A DNA stretch of 64,000 bases from Pleodorina starrii (taxonomy: Eukaryota; Chlorophyta; Chlorophyceae; Chlamydomonadales; Volvocaceae): NCBI GenBank assembly GCA_030267565.1, contig BRXU01000048.1, positions 124,001 through 188,000 of the forward strand, in the 5' to 3' direction. The translations under genes were made by a program, and so were the position numbers. Shown here in pieces: positions 11,837 through 24,352 of this stretch (the first letter of the stretch is position 1; the number at the start of each line of letters is the position of its first letter). Under the pieces are notes generated by a model. The model was given only the letters and a program-made list of their open reading frames with translations, was not told the origin of the DNA and did no database searches.

Positions 11837-13062
11837 TCAATTCGCATACATAATAATAAGAAACAAGAACGGCTCGATCTCCATCTGTACGACGCTGCCC
11901 GTGGTGATCTGCATGTTCGTGTTGGCGCCGTACACAACAGCGTTGGCCCTTAACATTAACCGCAGGTCACCGCCGCCGATCCGAATCTGGGCCCCTCAAG
12001 GCCTGATCCCCGCAGCAGTTCATACGGTTGTAGTACCCCCGTCACCGTCACGAGCTCCCCAAAGTCAATGCCCAGCCAGGGGTTCGTGTCGTTTTCTGCG
12101 GTGATGAACGTACCGGTACCCGCCGAGCTGCCGGCGGCTGGGATGACGCCGTCAAAGGCGTTCGCTGGACCATAAAGGGCGGAGTCCTTTAGTTGGGAGG
12201 AGCTCAAGGCTATCCTGCTAGCGCTGATTGTGAAGCTTGTGGATGGAGGCAGCGGAGGGGGCGGCGGGGGGGACGGTGGGAATGGGGGCAGCGGTGGGTC
12301 AGGGGGTGCGGGCGGCGGCCTGGGGGATGGAACTGGCGGCGGAGGACGTGGGCGTGGCGGCGAGGGCGGCAACCGTGGCCGCGGCGGCGGTGCGGGTCTG
12401 GACGGCTCCTGCGCCGTGGGGTCTCCTGCGACGCGCCGGCAACGGTCAGCGCTTGTCAGCGGGTTCATGCATCGCCGATGCTGCCGTACTTGACCGATAA
12501 CCGACCACAATGAGGTAGGTGGCCGGGTGGGTAGGTTGGAAGGCAAGTGGGCATTAGCGGACGAACGCCGCGCCTAGGTACATCTCTGGCGGGTTGGCCG
12601 GCCCCCGTCCTCATGTACGGTACACGTGTGCATGTTTTGCTTCCTTTTGTGTGTGCCTTGTGTGTGTATGTTGGTGAATGCGTGTGTGTGCATGTGTGTA
12701 CACTTGTGTGCATATATGTGCGTGTAATCGTGATAGGCCCATCCGCAGCCGCTGCACGCTCTTGCTGCCTGTGGTGCCGCAAGGTGCCTAGCCCGCGTGC
12801 CCACGTGACCGGTCCCAGCAGCGGGACAGTGGGCTTTGGTTTGCCGACGCGTCCGCCCCGCTCAGCCCATTTCGAGGGCTGACGGTTGACGGCTGACGGC
12901 TGAAGGGTATTGTGAGTCGAAACCCGGCGAAAGCGCGAAACCCCTGAGGAACTTACCTTGTGCTTGTGCCAAGGCGATTCCGATCACGCGCAGGGGCGGT
13001 AACGGCAAGAGGAGGAGCCACAGGACCAGCGGCAGCCCTAGCAGCGGGCTGCGGCGACGCAT
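11837..13062 (-). CDS. Secreted Pro-rich discoidin (F5/8 type C) protein
   Basis: Three exons read on the minus strand: 13062-12957, 12425-12037 and 11986-11837. Donors are GTAAGT and GTACTA, acceptors CGTCGCAG and GGGCCCAG, and all phases agree, giving 214 aa. Exon 1 is a signal peptide, MRRRSPLLGLPLVLWLLLLP with cleavage probably after ALAQA. Residues about 43-99 are a proline-rich spacer of PSPP, PPRP and SPPPPPP type, the kind that is hydroxylated and glycosylated in volvocine wall proteins. From about residue 102 a discoidin-like domain runs ISASRIALSSS, NAFDGVIPA, NPWLGIDFGELVTVTG and IRIGGGDLRLMLRANAVV. The domain is somewhat shorter (about 110 aa) than the usual 140-150. Likely an extracellular matrix protein binding a glycan or ligand. 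The layout (signal, HRGP spacer, one globular domain) resembles pherophorins, but the globular domain is not the pherophorin one. Confidence 0.75.
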
Positions 13063-15747
13063 CCCGATGGCTTACGTGCCAGAATGGGGACAGGCGCTGC
13101 CGCCGCCAAACGATAAGTAGTACGATTCGCGAACGTGCGCCACGCCACGCCGCGACGCGTTTCGGCTCTCGTTGGGTAGAGAGCTCGGGCGTCCTTAGAA
13201 GTCTTCAAGTGACTTGTGCACGCTTGCTGCTTGGCGGGTGGTTGGGATTCTGGCAGGTAGCAGCAGCGCCCGTCCGTCGAAATTGAGGATGAGCGCTCGG
13301 AGCGGCCGGCGGTGCCAAGTGGCGCTACCCGCCGTCGCCCTTTCAAGTGGATGTTGTCTATCGAGCGACTTGTTTTACCAAATATCTGGGGTACTGGAAT
13401 ATCTGGTAGGCTTTAGAGGTTGCCAGCGTCTTCCGAACACCTCGCGGACGAGGTGGACCAATTTACAGCTAAAGGGCAGAGGGTAAGTCATTCTTAAGAT
13501 AGAGTTGCATAATATTGTTATTTATTGGTTCTGTGACGGTAATAAAGACAGCGTGACATCCGGCAGTGCAGACTATCCATCGTCGGGGTTTATGCTGCCA
13601 TTCGGTATCGGGACACTGCGAGAGAAACAAAATTTTCTATATTAATAATATTAAAATTTTTAGTAGCTTCAATTAATTATTGGACAATGTTTCGCTACCT
13701 GGGAACTGCGCCGGTTCAGCTCCTTGTCCGTACACCGCTGCAAAATCGCAAAAAATACAAACATCTTCCTAATGACATCAGCATGTTCTGCATTGTGTTA
13801 CGATGAAGCGGTGGCCCGATGTTACGGTTGCCACTTCGTGCCTTTCCATGGACGATCGGGCCACATGTTCAACACCATACAGTAGAGGTAATTAGCGCCT
13901 ACACGTATTGAATACCGCTATATATAAACATAAAATATAATTCAGTTGATATTTTATAGGTATGGTTTCATTCGACTGCGGTAATGCGTCGAAAGGCGTG
14001 TGGAAAGACGGCGTGTGGAAAGACGACGGCGTGTGGAAGGTCGCGGTCCGGCTCCCGACAAGTTTGAATGTAATGGTGCAGCTCGCCGACCTGCGAGACC
14101 GTCATCCGGACGTTGAATCCCAAGCGGATGGCGGCAGGGAAAGCAATGCACAAGAAGCGTGCTGTCCGCCATCCATTCCTCACTCTTGAGGCTTGTCGTG
14201 CACTCGCGAGGCTCGCGCGCACATTGGACGCGCATTTTTGGGTTTGGCAAGTTGACCTTTCTCGGCCATTGAGCACCGCAGCACGCCATCCACATTACCA
14301 ACCAGGGTTACCAACAAGACAATGACGCCTTCCAGTCGAAATGTAAGGGTCAGCTTGGCCAGATAGTGGGACATGTCAGCACGTATGGGCCCTGGTTGTG
14401 TCCCAGCCAAACCATCAATGCCCCAGAAGCCGTCGCATTCGGACAAGGCAAGCTGTCCCTTGCAAGTGGGAGATGATTGTTTCATTCCTGCATCGGGTGG
14501 GTCGGGGAGTCTTGGAGAATATGCCATAGCGGAGGGAACGGAGGCAACGGAGGTGTTATTCATCGCTGCATCCCTGGGGGTGAGCAGCTGCCTCACACAG
14601 GCGCATACGGCTGTCCGATCTGGGTTTTGGCGGCTGCCCCATTCGATTCAGATGGGGCCCTTTCTTGTGAACGTCCTTGAAGGGGTCTTGACTGCCGTGA
14701 CCACAACCACAACAGCACCCGGCCAAACGCGGACGGTTCTTTGTCCATTCGCGCGAGAGGCCTTGTGCTGGGTGTGCACCCCTGCCGTCGGTGTTTGTAC
14801 GGAATCAATCGTACACGGAATCGTGCACTCACTTTTGCAGCCTGTCTTTTTTTCTCATGGCATATGAAGACATGGAAAGTGTGGTATGCGTGATTGGGAC
14901 ATGTTACTCGCTATGCTACCAGAGGAAGTTTGCTTTCGATCGCGTGTGTTTGCATGGACACGTGGTTCCTTTGACACGCCTGTATCTGCTCGTAGTTGCT
15001 CCCAGGGTTACTGTAAGCGGACATTAGGTGCGCTCTGTTGTGCTGCTCTTTTCCTGCTCGTGTCCGCTGCTCACCACCCGTATCCAGCCGTTCACGCGTG
15101 CCCATGTCGCTAAATAGTTGCAGCGGGATGCAGGACGGTATTAAAAGCACTGCAGGGTGCTTCATGACGTACATGTCCACAGAAAATAATTGCGTAGTGA
15201 GGCGACAAGATTTGCGGCTTGCGGCCTTGCGGCCTTGCCCACGAGAGACGAGGCCTCGGCACTCCTCGGCGGGGGTGGTTGAAAAACGCAACAGTTGGTG
15301 AACCGGAATTTGGCCATTTTCATACACGATTCACCCAGTTGCAATTAGCTAATGACATGGCTTTGGTCTGGTGTTGTATCGGCCGACGACGCGGATGGGG
15401 CCCGGATGCAGTTATGTAGTACGGCTCGTACTCGCCGAAAACGATCACAATAATTTCGACGAGTCCAGCCTCTTGTCCCATACGGTGTCATCATAATCAC
15501 CTCCCATTTAATGCTGTTGTAAACGTTAGCGTGTTCTATTTCACAACTATTTATATTGCACCGTCCGCCAGCTTCTTTCGCCTCGCTGTGGCTGCATTTT
15601 GAGATTCTTTGAATCAATAGCTAGCTGTAAGAGCACTTGCACCCGTGAAACTGCTCCAACCATAGTTGACTGCAACATACTGTGAACTCTGACTTGATGG
15701 ACACGATTAGTATCATACTAGTTTAATCGTTTATTCAAACTTCCATC
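13063..15747. other. Divergent promoter region, AT-rich
   Basis: Lies between the minus-strand discoidin gene and the plus-strand glycosyltransferase gene, so it should hold both promoters. Strongly AT-rich blocks occur at about 13500-13700 and 13900-13970. Open frames at 13954-14301, 14180-14596 and 14373-14867 overlap on both strands and none shows a known motif or good splice context, so I do not call them genes. Confidence 0.5.
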
Positions 15748-18700
15748 ATGAGTGCTCTCCATTTTGTGTTCGTTGCGGTCCTGGCTTTCTTGGCCTGGCC
15801 ATCAGCACACGCGGACGCGCCAACAAATGTCAGCTTACCGGACCTAGCCGATTCATATTGGTCACATAATGGTATGTCGCTCAACAGCGGGAGCACACCA
15901 TCGCCAGTCAACTATGCGCCAGCCACTGTGCAGTTATGTGATTGCTTCATGCGCGTGGCTCCCTCAATCACCACAGGCTTGAAGCTGCCCTCAAAGGCTT
16001 TAGTGGATGCCGTGAACCGAGCGAAGCTGCCCGTTCTGGTACGCCTATTGTCGGAAGCATAGAGTTTGGGCCGTGCGCAGAAGCTCACGACCCCACCAAA
16101 CCACCTGGAATGGAGGGTATCTCGGGGACCTCCTGTTGCCCCCAACCGGTTTTTGTGGGAAAATTGTGACCCACAAACGCACCCACGCAGTGAAAACCCC
16201 AACCCCGCCCATTCAGCGCGCCGCGGCCCCAAACCTGGATACCCCTCCCTCACCCCCAACCGTCGCGGTGTTTTCCTATCGTGCTCCCTCCCAACCGCGC
16301 TCTCAGGACGCGTTCGGTCACCGGCGGGAGGTGGTGTTGATGTCCATCGCCTCCGAGTTCGCCTTCCAGCGCCTCTTCGACGTCTTCCTCGCCAGTCTGC
16401 AGAACATCACCTTCCCGCGGCCCGATGGGTGGGTGGCTGGCTGGGTGGCTTACGGTCTGCCTGGCTGGCTGGCTGGCTGGGTTCTAGCCGGGTTCTGTGT
16501 AGATGGCTGGCTGACTGGCTGGCTTGATTTTCTGGCTGGCTGGCTGGGCGGCTGACCTTTGGACTCGGCACTTTACCTTGCATGGCTGCCTTGCTTCGAG
16601 GCTGGCTGCCTGGCTGGGCGTGTTGAAGGGGGCTCATGGCTAGACTGGACCACTACCGCGGGTTTCGGAGCAGCGCGGCTGGCGTTGCTCGGGATGGCTC
16701 GGCTCGGCTCAAGCAGCTGTGGGGCAGCTGTGGGCACTGGACGTGGCTCCCGTGCAGGGCCGGCTCGGCGTTTGGCAGTTTCCGTAACCTCACGGTCAGC
16801 TTCATAAAACATCCGCAGCTTCCGTGAGCTTTGACTCGAGCTGGGTTCTGTCTGTCTGTCTGTCTGGCTGGCCTTGTCCAGTATGGCTGGCTGGCAGGGC
16901 TTATCCCAGGGTCCGTGGATGGACTCTGGTTCCGGAGCGGCGCGGCTGCCGTCGCTTGGGATGGCTCGGCCCGGAGAGTTGTCGGGGGGCTGGTGCAGCT
17001 CGCGTGGGGGCCCTACTCGACTTCCGGCCGCTTCCAACAGCTTCTGGAAGCTTCGGGCTGTCCTCGACTCGCGCGGTGGCCGGTTTCGAGTGTCGGGTGG
17101 ATGTTTTTACTGGGGACCTCTTGAGGGGACGGATGGCGCTCGCAGCCCAAAACACTTCCGCGCTCGCGACGCATGTCGTACACAAGCTCACACAAGTCGT
17201 ACACGTGCGTATCACGTGCAGGACGCAGAGCAACCTGGCGAAGCACCTGGTGATCAATGTGATGGTGAGCGGCGGTGGTGGCGTGGGGGACGGGGGCCGG
17301 GGGGTCACTGCCGGGGAGCGGCGCCGGGGCGGCGGCGGGGTGCGCAGTGGTCTTCGGTCTCCGGAGTTTAGGCGGGTGCCTGGGTAGCCTCGACGTCTGG
17401 GAGCAAGTGGACTGGAAAGTCGGGAAGGGGGGTAGGGGGGAGTCGCCTATCTCTCCCGCTCTCTCCCGCTCTCACTGACTTTCACCCCAGACTCGCGCAC
17501 CCCACCGCTCCCCCCGCCAGACCCAAGGCAGCGCGGACAAGTGCGAGGTGCTGGCGAACAAGTACGGCGCCTACTGCGTGTCGTATGCCAACACGGCCTT
17601 CACGCTGGGCAACTTCCACGTCCATTCCAACGACTTTTACGGCATCGGTGCGTTGTGCCGTGCCGTACTCATTGCCATGACAGGGCCGGGGTTAGGGCGG
17701 GAATGGTGGTCGTGCTCATGGCGGCGGTGGTGGTGGTGCTGCTGCTGCTACTGCTGCTGCAACGTCGTTTCAAGCGAGAATGGGCTGACGAGGGGAGACA
17801 TATCGAGAGCGGCGAGAAGAAGGAGAGGCCGGTTGCCCTCCTCTGGTTACGGCATACTCCCGGACGTCCTCCTGCTTACGGCATCCCAACCCCCTCCCGG
17901 ACTATTCCGCACCCTTACCCCCCCCCCCGTCTTGGTATGTCAACCAGTCAGCTTGCCTGCCTATTGAACTCTTTTGCCTTACAACCCCACATCTACCACA
18001 GCCCCTAGTCGTGTAGTTTTCCTCTTATCCCCCAACTCCCCTCCCCCCCGCCCCCGCCCCCGCCGCAGGCTTCACCAAAACCGCCACCATTCTGGACGGC
18101 CTCACTCTGGGGGTGGATGTGCTGTTCCTGGACGCAGGTACGACAGAGTACGAACCAAAGTAGTCGTACGGCAGTACGTGTGGTCAGCAGCACCCAGGCC
18201 TGGGCGGCTGCCAGCCCCCATCCTTCTGCCCTCCTCCTAGCGTGTGGGCGTGCTCGCGTGGGCACTGAACGACACGGGCACTGACGGCTCGGGGCCCTCG
18301 TTCGCGCCCGGCGTGCCCTGGCCTGAACCACAGCATGCGCCGGAGGCCTGGATTCGGGGCTTTGAGCTTTGAGATCGGGCGTGGGGAACCATCCATCCGT
18401 CCATTCAGACAAGTTGCCAGGCGTCAGCGCTACGTTCTTCTGACGGCGCTTGTCTGCTTCCCCGTTGTGCTTGTACGGCACAGATCAGGTGATGTTCCGA
18501 AACCCGCTGCCGTACCTGTTGTCCCGCGAGGCGGACATTCTGGTGTCGGGCGACTGCCACAACCACGGAGACTCGACGCCGCAGGAGCGCTTCCCGCCCG
18601 TCAACAACAACATCGGCTTTGTGTACTTTAGGTGCGGGGGGTGGGGGGGAGGGGGTTGCCTAGTTGTGTAGTTGCTGCTGTGCGGGAAAGGGAGGGACGC

Positions 18701-20228
18701 AAAGGATGGAAGGAAGGGTAGAAGGGAAGGGAAGGGAAGGGGGGGGCATGGGGGGGAGGAGAAAAAAGGAAGAAGGGGGTCACGGGGTTAAGGGGCCGTG
18801 GAGCGGCTTTACGTTTGGACTGTTCTACCCATGCTCCACACACGTATACACATACACACACCATCTGTCAGCCTGTCAGGTTGCCGCGTTGGGCTGACAT
18901 ACATGGGCCGACGTACTCTACCCCCCACCCCACCCCTTGAACCCCCGCCCCCGCCCCGGCCCCTCCCCCCAAAGGCCCACCGCCATGGTGACCCGCGCCG
19001 TGTACAACTGGGCCATGTGGCTGCGCAACATCGCCCATGCGGGCCAGAAGCCGTGGGACCAGGTCACCTTTGGGGGCGCCATGGAGTGGGTGTCGCTCGA
19101 CGTGTCGGTGCGCCACCTGTCCATGGCGATGCTGCACTCGGACCTCTTCCCCTACTACTGCATGGTGAGGGCTGGGCGGGGGGTTGCTGGGGGTTGGGTT
19201 GGGTGTTGGGCGGGGTGGGTGGGGGTTGGGTTGGGTGGGGTGGGGGAGGGGTGAGTGCTGGGAGGGCTGGTTTCAACTTTGAACACATGGGAGGGCCGAG
19301 GGGGGGGATGTTGATGGGGACGGGTTTTCAGCTTCCTGCGTTATGGCCATGGCTCGGGAGTGGGGGCTGCGGACTCATGCTGCGCTGGGGTTGGCCATTT
19401 TCCCCTTCTAGCCACTACTGCACGAAGGGCGAAGTTCGGACGAATGGGTGGGTGTTGGGTGGACGGGTTGGGATGGGCTCGATTGAGTTTTGGGGGGTGG
19501 GCGTACCGGTGCTTTTACAGGGGATATAATTATTTTGCACTCAGCCCCACCACCGCCAACCCGAACCCAGCCCCACCACCTCGTCGCCATCCCACCGCCG
19601 CAAACCCCTCGCCCCCCGCGCCGTGCCTCAGTCCGTCTTTCTTACCCCGCGCCTCCCCCCCCCCCCCGGTGCCACCGCAGGGCGCCTGTGGCTGCGACTT
19701 GCGCGGCGTGCCGTACTTCCACAACGGCCGGCTGCCCCACAAGGACTCCAACGGCAACTGCGACGCGACGCTCATGCGCGAGTGGTACGACTACCACATG
19801 CCGTGTGCCGGGGACATGAACGTCAAGGCGTCGCTCATGGAGGTGCGGAGGGACTGGGGGGGGCTCGGGGGGACTCGGGTCTAGCGGTGCGGTGCGGTAC
19901 GGGGGCCGTTGTTGTGGGGGCTGGGTGATAAAGACGATACCGCAGCGGCTTTTTTATGGGGGGGCCTGATGGGGCTAGCGATGTGACGGAGGCTCAAGGC
20001 GTCGCCCACGGTTTCAACTTTGCCGCCTCCCTGGCATCCCTCCCTTTCCCTTCCTCCCCTTCCCTCGTTCCGTCCCACCGCTGCGGTAGTTTCTTTAGGG
20101 TTTGCCGCCCTCCCCTCGATCTGCCCAACCTGACCCCGCCCCTGCGCATGCAGGATTACGCCAACATGTACCAGCGGGTGGTTGGGCCCATCAACAGCCG
20201 CTCAGCGCCCATGACGGTGCTCGCGTGA
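15748..20228 (+). CDS. GT77-type nucleotide-diphospho-sugar transferase
   Basis: Nine exons: 15748-16038, 16307-16428, 17222-17264, 17521-17647, 18069-18137, 18484-18631, 18975-19164, 19681-19842, 20154-20228. Phases all match, giving 408 aa. The N-terminus is a hydrophobic signal or anchor (MSALHFVFVAVLAFLAWPS), indicating the secretory pathway, probably Golgi. The fold signature is LGVDVLFLDADQVMFRNPLP, in which the metal/nucleotide-sugar DxD is D216-A-D218, split by an intron and restored on splicing. ADILVSGDC, NNNIGFVYFR and PWDQVTF follow, in the order seen in the nucleotid_trans family (PF03407) that includes plant extensin and pectin arabinosyl- and xylosyltransferases. A role in glycosylating hydroxyproline-rich wall proteins is an inference; donor and acceptor cannot be read from sequence. 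Confidence 0.82.
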
Positions 20229-20394
20229 CAGGGAGCGGAGCGACCTGTGTGAGGCACAGCACGAAGCCACATATGCACACATATATGCACGCCTAGGCGG
20301 AGCTGCGGGTAGCAACGTGAGCGGGCTCCTCGACGGTGACGGGAACTTGTGCTGACATACCAAATACGTACTGCGCGTCGTGTGTGTGGGGGGT

Positions 20395-20423
20395 GTTATC
20401 CACGTATAGGCCGGAGCCCGTGA
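20395..20423 (+). repeat. Dispersed 29-bp repeat, copy 1
   Basis: GTTATCCACGTATAGGCCGG followed by AGCCCGTGA. One base differs from the copy at 20940-20968. A related inverted copy lies at 27613-27643. Confidence 0.7.
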
Positions 20424-20939
20424 ACGGTAAAATATCAGGGGGGGTTAACCATGGTGTGAACAGATGCTATGATGGGTTCATATCTGTACTGGTGATTTCG
20501 GTGCGGCGCCCAGCTTTTGATTTATGGGCCGGCGGTAAGGGCGGAGCTTGGAGGGGGGGCTGGACTGGGGGTGGTGGAGAAAAGACGAACCGCAGCGATG
20601 GAACCGAGGCGAGGGGGGGCGGAGTCGGGTGCGATGCCATCACGTGGTTTGCGGTGCGGTGCGACGCGATCACTAGAAAGGGAGGGAGGGAGGGGGTTAA
20701 GTTAGACGAACCGAAGCATGAGGGACCGAGGCGAGGGGTGTGTCATCATCTGGCAGCTTCGGCCACCTGCTCCGGCGCGTCGTTTTACCCTTTTCAGCCC
20801 GAACCCTTTCGTGCAGTGACCCGACTACCGTAACGCTGTGACGCTTTTCCGCCCGGAGCAAGGAAGGGGAGGGGAGGGGGCGTTTGAGGGGCCCAGAGGT
20901 ATAATAACACCCAATGGAGCCCGGGGGCAGATCGCAGGG

Positions 20940-20968
20940 GTTATCCATGTATAGGCCGGAGCCCGTGA
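20940..20968 (+). repeat. Dispersed 29-bp repeat, copy 2
   Basis: Differs from copy 1 only by T instead of C in TTATCCATGTATAGG. The 500 bases between the two copies contain further degenerate repeats, suggesting a duplicated or mobile segment. Confidence 0.7.
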
Positions 20969-21973
20969 TCGCAGGGGGCGCTCCAGCGTCCGTCTGGCCG
21001 CATGTGTGCGCGTTTGCGCGGCTGCGCGGCTGGTCTCCTCAGGGGGGCACGTGCGCGTGCCTGCCTGCGCGGCCTCGGGAGTACTGGTAACCCCCTAGTA
21101 CCGTACTCCTCTCGCGCGTCACATTCACATTCACTCCCCGCCTCTCAAGAGCCGGTTCCTGCGCCCCTCCGAACAAGGCCCAAGGTGGGTGGGATCAGGT
21201 CCGGGGCCGGGTCTCCGACCAAGATGTCCTCCCGGAGTCCGGGCATGGCCTTCCCTCCTCCCGCGCTGACGCGCAGTACGAAGCCCTGCCCTCTGCCGAC
21301 ACAGCAGCCGCCAGTCGGGACTGGGGGCTGAGCCAGTGGGCATCATCGGATGCCTGGCCCAGCGTCCTGATGCGCTGTGCCAAAGCCTCCCCGCTCCCCC
21401 CACACGCACAACGCCACCCTGCCGCACCGAGCCCGGCATCCACCAGCGCGGCACCACTCTGCGATGACGTTCCTTCACCTCATGTCGACCGTGATGACCC
21501 GGAGCCTCCCCAACCACCAGTCCACCACACACACCACCACCACATTCACGCACCCCGCAGCAGCTGTCATGTCAACCCCCCAACGCACCAGCACCAACCC
21601 TAGGACTGGCACCCCGGAAGCCCCTGTCAGAACCCCTGTCTCAGCCTCCGCGCAAGCGCAGTGAGTGAGAGCACAAGGCGGCAAAGAGCCGGCGCGCCGC
21701 CGTGCTGTGCCCCGCCGTGCTGCGTTGTGCTGCGTGCAGCGTCCCACGGCTCAGTATGGAGGCTCCACGCTCCTTACCCAACCTCGTACTGCCGTCCAGC
21801 AAGCCAAGCTCAACAGCCCTGCTGCCCCCACTATCGCTGCTCCAAACCGGCCAATGGGCACACTCAGCTCGGCGGTACCGATTTTACGGTACAGTCGAGT
21901 CACCTTCCCGACGACAAACGCCCGTGGCCAGCAGCTGCAACAGGTACTACAGCTGCAATGCTGTTGCGCGCCG

Positions 21974-24352
21974 CTACTGCTTGTCCTGCTGCTGTTGCTG
22001 CTCCGCCTGCTGCTGCTGCTGCACCTGCTGCTCCTCCTCAGCGCTGTACAGGCCCAACCGCTTGTACTCCTCCTCGATCGTCTCCTTGGCGCGGTACACC
22101 TGCGCGCAGACGACGATGAACGTTGTAAGGACAATCTCTGCGCGTTGCCGTACGGGCATACGACATTGCTGTACACCTGTACCTAGTGTGCCGAATGCCG
22201 CTACAGCTCCGACCCAACCGCACCCAGCCCAACCCAGCAACCTCCCATTCCGCCCAGCACAGCCCAGCCAACCCGGAACCCGAGGCCCCTCCCTACTCGA
22301 AAGACACCGGAGAAAACCGCCCCATCCCACCCGCTTGCCCTCGTCTGGGAGTCCGACCCGCTTCCCGTCTGCAATTCCAGCCCAGCATGTCAGGCCATTC
22401 CGCATCCGAGCCCACCACCATGCCCCCACACAGCACACACACACACACACCGAACGACCCTTCAGCGGCCTGGAGCTCGCCGTAGCCGATGCCACTACCC
22501 CCGCTGCCACTACCCCTGCCCTTGCTGCTGCTCCTGCCCTACCCCTGCCACTACCCCTGCCCCTGCGCCTGCTCCTGCCGGCACATACGCACCTTGCTCT
22601 GCAGGTAGAAGGACCCGTGCTTCTCGTTCACATCGAACAGGTGCTTGAAGCGCTGTGAGGCGAGGGGAGGGAAGGCGAAGAGCCAGTGAAGGAGGGCAGC
22701 GCGCGTATGTCTGTCCGGCTGTCTGTCTATCTGTCTGCCTGTCCGGCTGTCTGTGTCGTGTCGAAGCGTGCGCGGCACGGCGAGCCATAAAAGCACGCGT
22801 AACACGTTCCCGCCGGGCGTGGTCCCTGAACCGCTGCAAGGACATCGCAAGATCTCGAACCCGCCGCTGGCAGGCTGTAGAGCCTGCCCACCCGCCCCCT
22901 TCCCTCCTCCACTCTCCCGCCCCCACTCTGCCCCTCCGCACGCACCCCAGCCCCGGACCCCCTCTACCCCCCCTTCCCGCCCACCTTGACCACCTCCCCC
23001 CAGGGCGCGTTGGCGTCCACCCCCAGGATCATGTGGGCCTCCTGCAGGGCCATCTGGCCCGCCTTCTTGGCGGCGGAGGCACCAGCCTGAAGGGGGAGGG
23101 GAGGCAGGGAGTGTGAAACGCGGGAATGAGAACACCACCAGAAGCGATGAAAGTATATGAAATGAAGCGAAATGCGGATCAGAATAGGGTTTGAATATGA
23201 AGGTACGGAGATGATGTTCCTCTACATGCCGCCCGCTGTCTCCGGGCGGTGATAGGGCATAACCACAACATGCACAAACGGACTTTCCGCATCACGTCCA
23301 AGTCCAAGTCCTGCTTGGTTCGTCACCAAAATGTTCGAGTCATACAAAACAGTGGCGCAGCGGCCGCGGGTGCCAAGGAGCACGACCCGCTGTCTCGCTG
23401 CCCGCCGGCATTCACACAGTTTGTCCAGTACGAAACCCCGTACACCTGCCGTACCTGGGCGGCTTCACTCGCCACTCCCGATTTTTGGGCGTCTGCGGAC
23501 AGAGGGGGCATTGGGCGCTTAGTTAAGGGTGGCGACCGGCTGCCCCTCAAGACGTGAAGCTTTTGACCTCTACCCCAACCGCTCCGACGCCGGCATTGGG
23601 TAGCTGAGCGGTCTGCGTCCCACCTTCGGCCGCCGGTGACCTATCCATGCTGACATGTCCCTGACTCGCCCCTTATCGGCCCACAGCCCCCGTCCCTCCG
23701 TGCTCCTTCATCGCGCCAACCTCCTTTGCCCTTTTACGTCAAGCTCAATGCCCCTCGGCGTCCCGCAGCACCCGACCCCGCACGAGGCCACATCCCCAAA
23801 CTCCCCACATCCGTTCGCTTCCTATTCCGTGCGCAGGTCGCGTCCCGTACACCACCCCGCCTCCCAAACGTCCCGGCCTCCCACACAGGCTCCCTGCCTC
23901 CGCCACGCCCCGCCTCCCGCCCGCGACTCACTGACGAGTGCTTGAGCCCAAGCCTGGGTGGCGGCTCGGAACACCACTGTGGCACCCGCCACCAGCACCT
24001 GGGCCAGAACACGGGCGGCCTGGAGGGGGAAATAGGGGGGACAAGGGAGGTGGGCAGAGAGATTGATGCTGCACGTTGCCCGCGGCGGCAGCGGCAGCAG
24101 CAGCCTCGGCAATTGTATGTTATCTCCGGGAGATTCGGGCTGCCACCCGACACTCGGCAGCTTCAGTTCCCCGCCATCCCTCAAACACAGAGAGAGGAGT
24201 ATGCTGGTACCCCAGTTTGCCCACGCCGCAGGGTCTGGGCTTGCCGCAGGCTGGGGTCGCCCGCAGCGATACGTGCTCGTTCGTCCACAGCGCAACGAGA
24301 GCCGCACAAAAGCCGGCGCAACGGTGCTATATAAATGTGGAATGCTTACCAT
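21974..24352 (-). CDS. PAM16: PAM16/TIM16, mitochondrial import motor J-like subunit
   Basis: PAM16 (Magmas) sits at the matrix face of the TIM23 channel, pairs with the J-protein PAM18 and restrains mtHsp70 stimulation. Exons on the minus strand: 24352-24350 (ATG only), 24019-23932, 23492-23455, 23086-22985, 22652-22593, 22099-21974; total 138 aa with perfect phase. The product starts M-AARVLAQVLVAGATVVFRA, matching the conserved hydrophobic N-terminus, then NAQKSGVASEAAQ as in plants. The J-like domain is MALQEAHMILGV, RFKHLFDVNEKHGSFYLQSK and VYRAKETIEEEYK, lacking the HPD motif as expected of TIM16. A Gln-rich tail follows. The first intron directly follows the ATG (donor GTAAGC). A different upstream start would need a separate non-coding explanation, but MAARVL fits the family exactly. 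Confidence 0.92.

Larger units (their letters stand above)
20229..21973. other. Convergent 3' intergenic region
   Basis: Lies between the 3' ends of the glycosyltransferase and PAM16. It contains two copies of a 29-bp dispersed repeat (20395-20423 and 20940-20968) and degenerate ACCGAGGCGAGGGG repeats near 20604 and 20728. Overlapping open frames at 21002-21331 (plus) and 21131-21553 (minus) have no recognisable content. Much of 21700-21973 is probably the PAM16 3' untranslated region. Confidence 0.45.

Noticed and set aside
15872..15880. GTATGT donor inside glycosyltransferase exon 1
   Set aside because: A good-looking donor, but reading through keeps frame to the donor at 16039, and the peptide SKALVDAVNRAKLPVL joins smoothly to exon 2.
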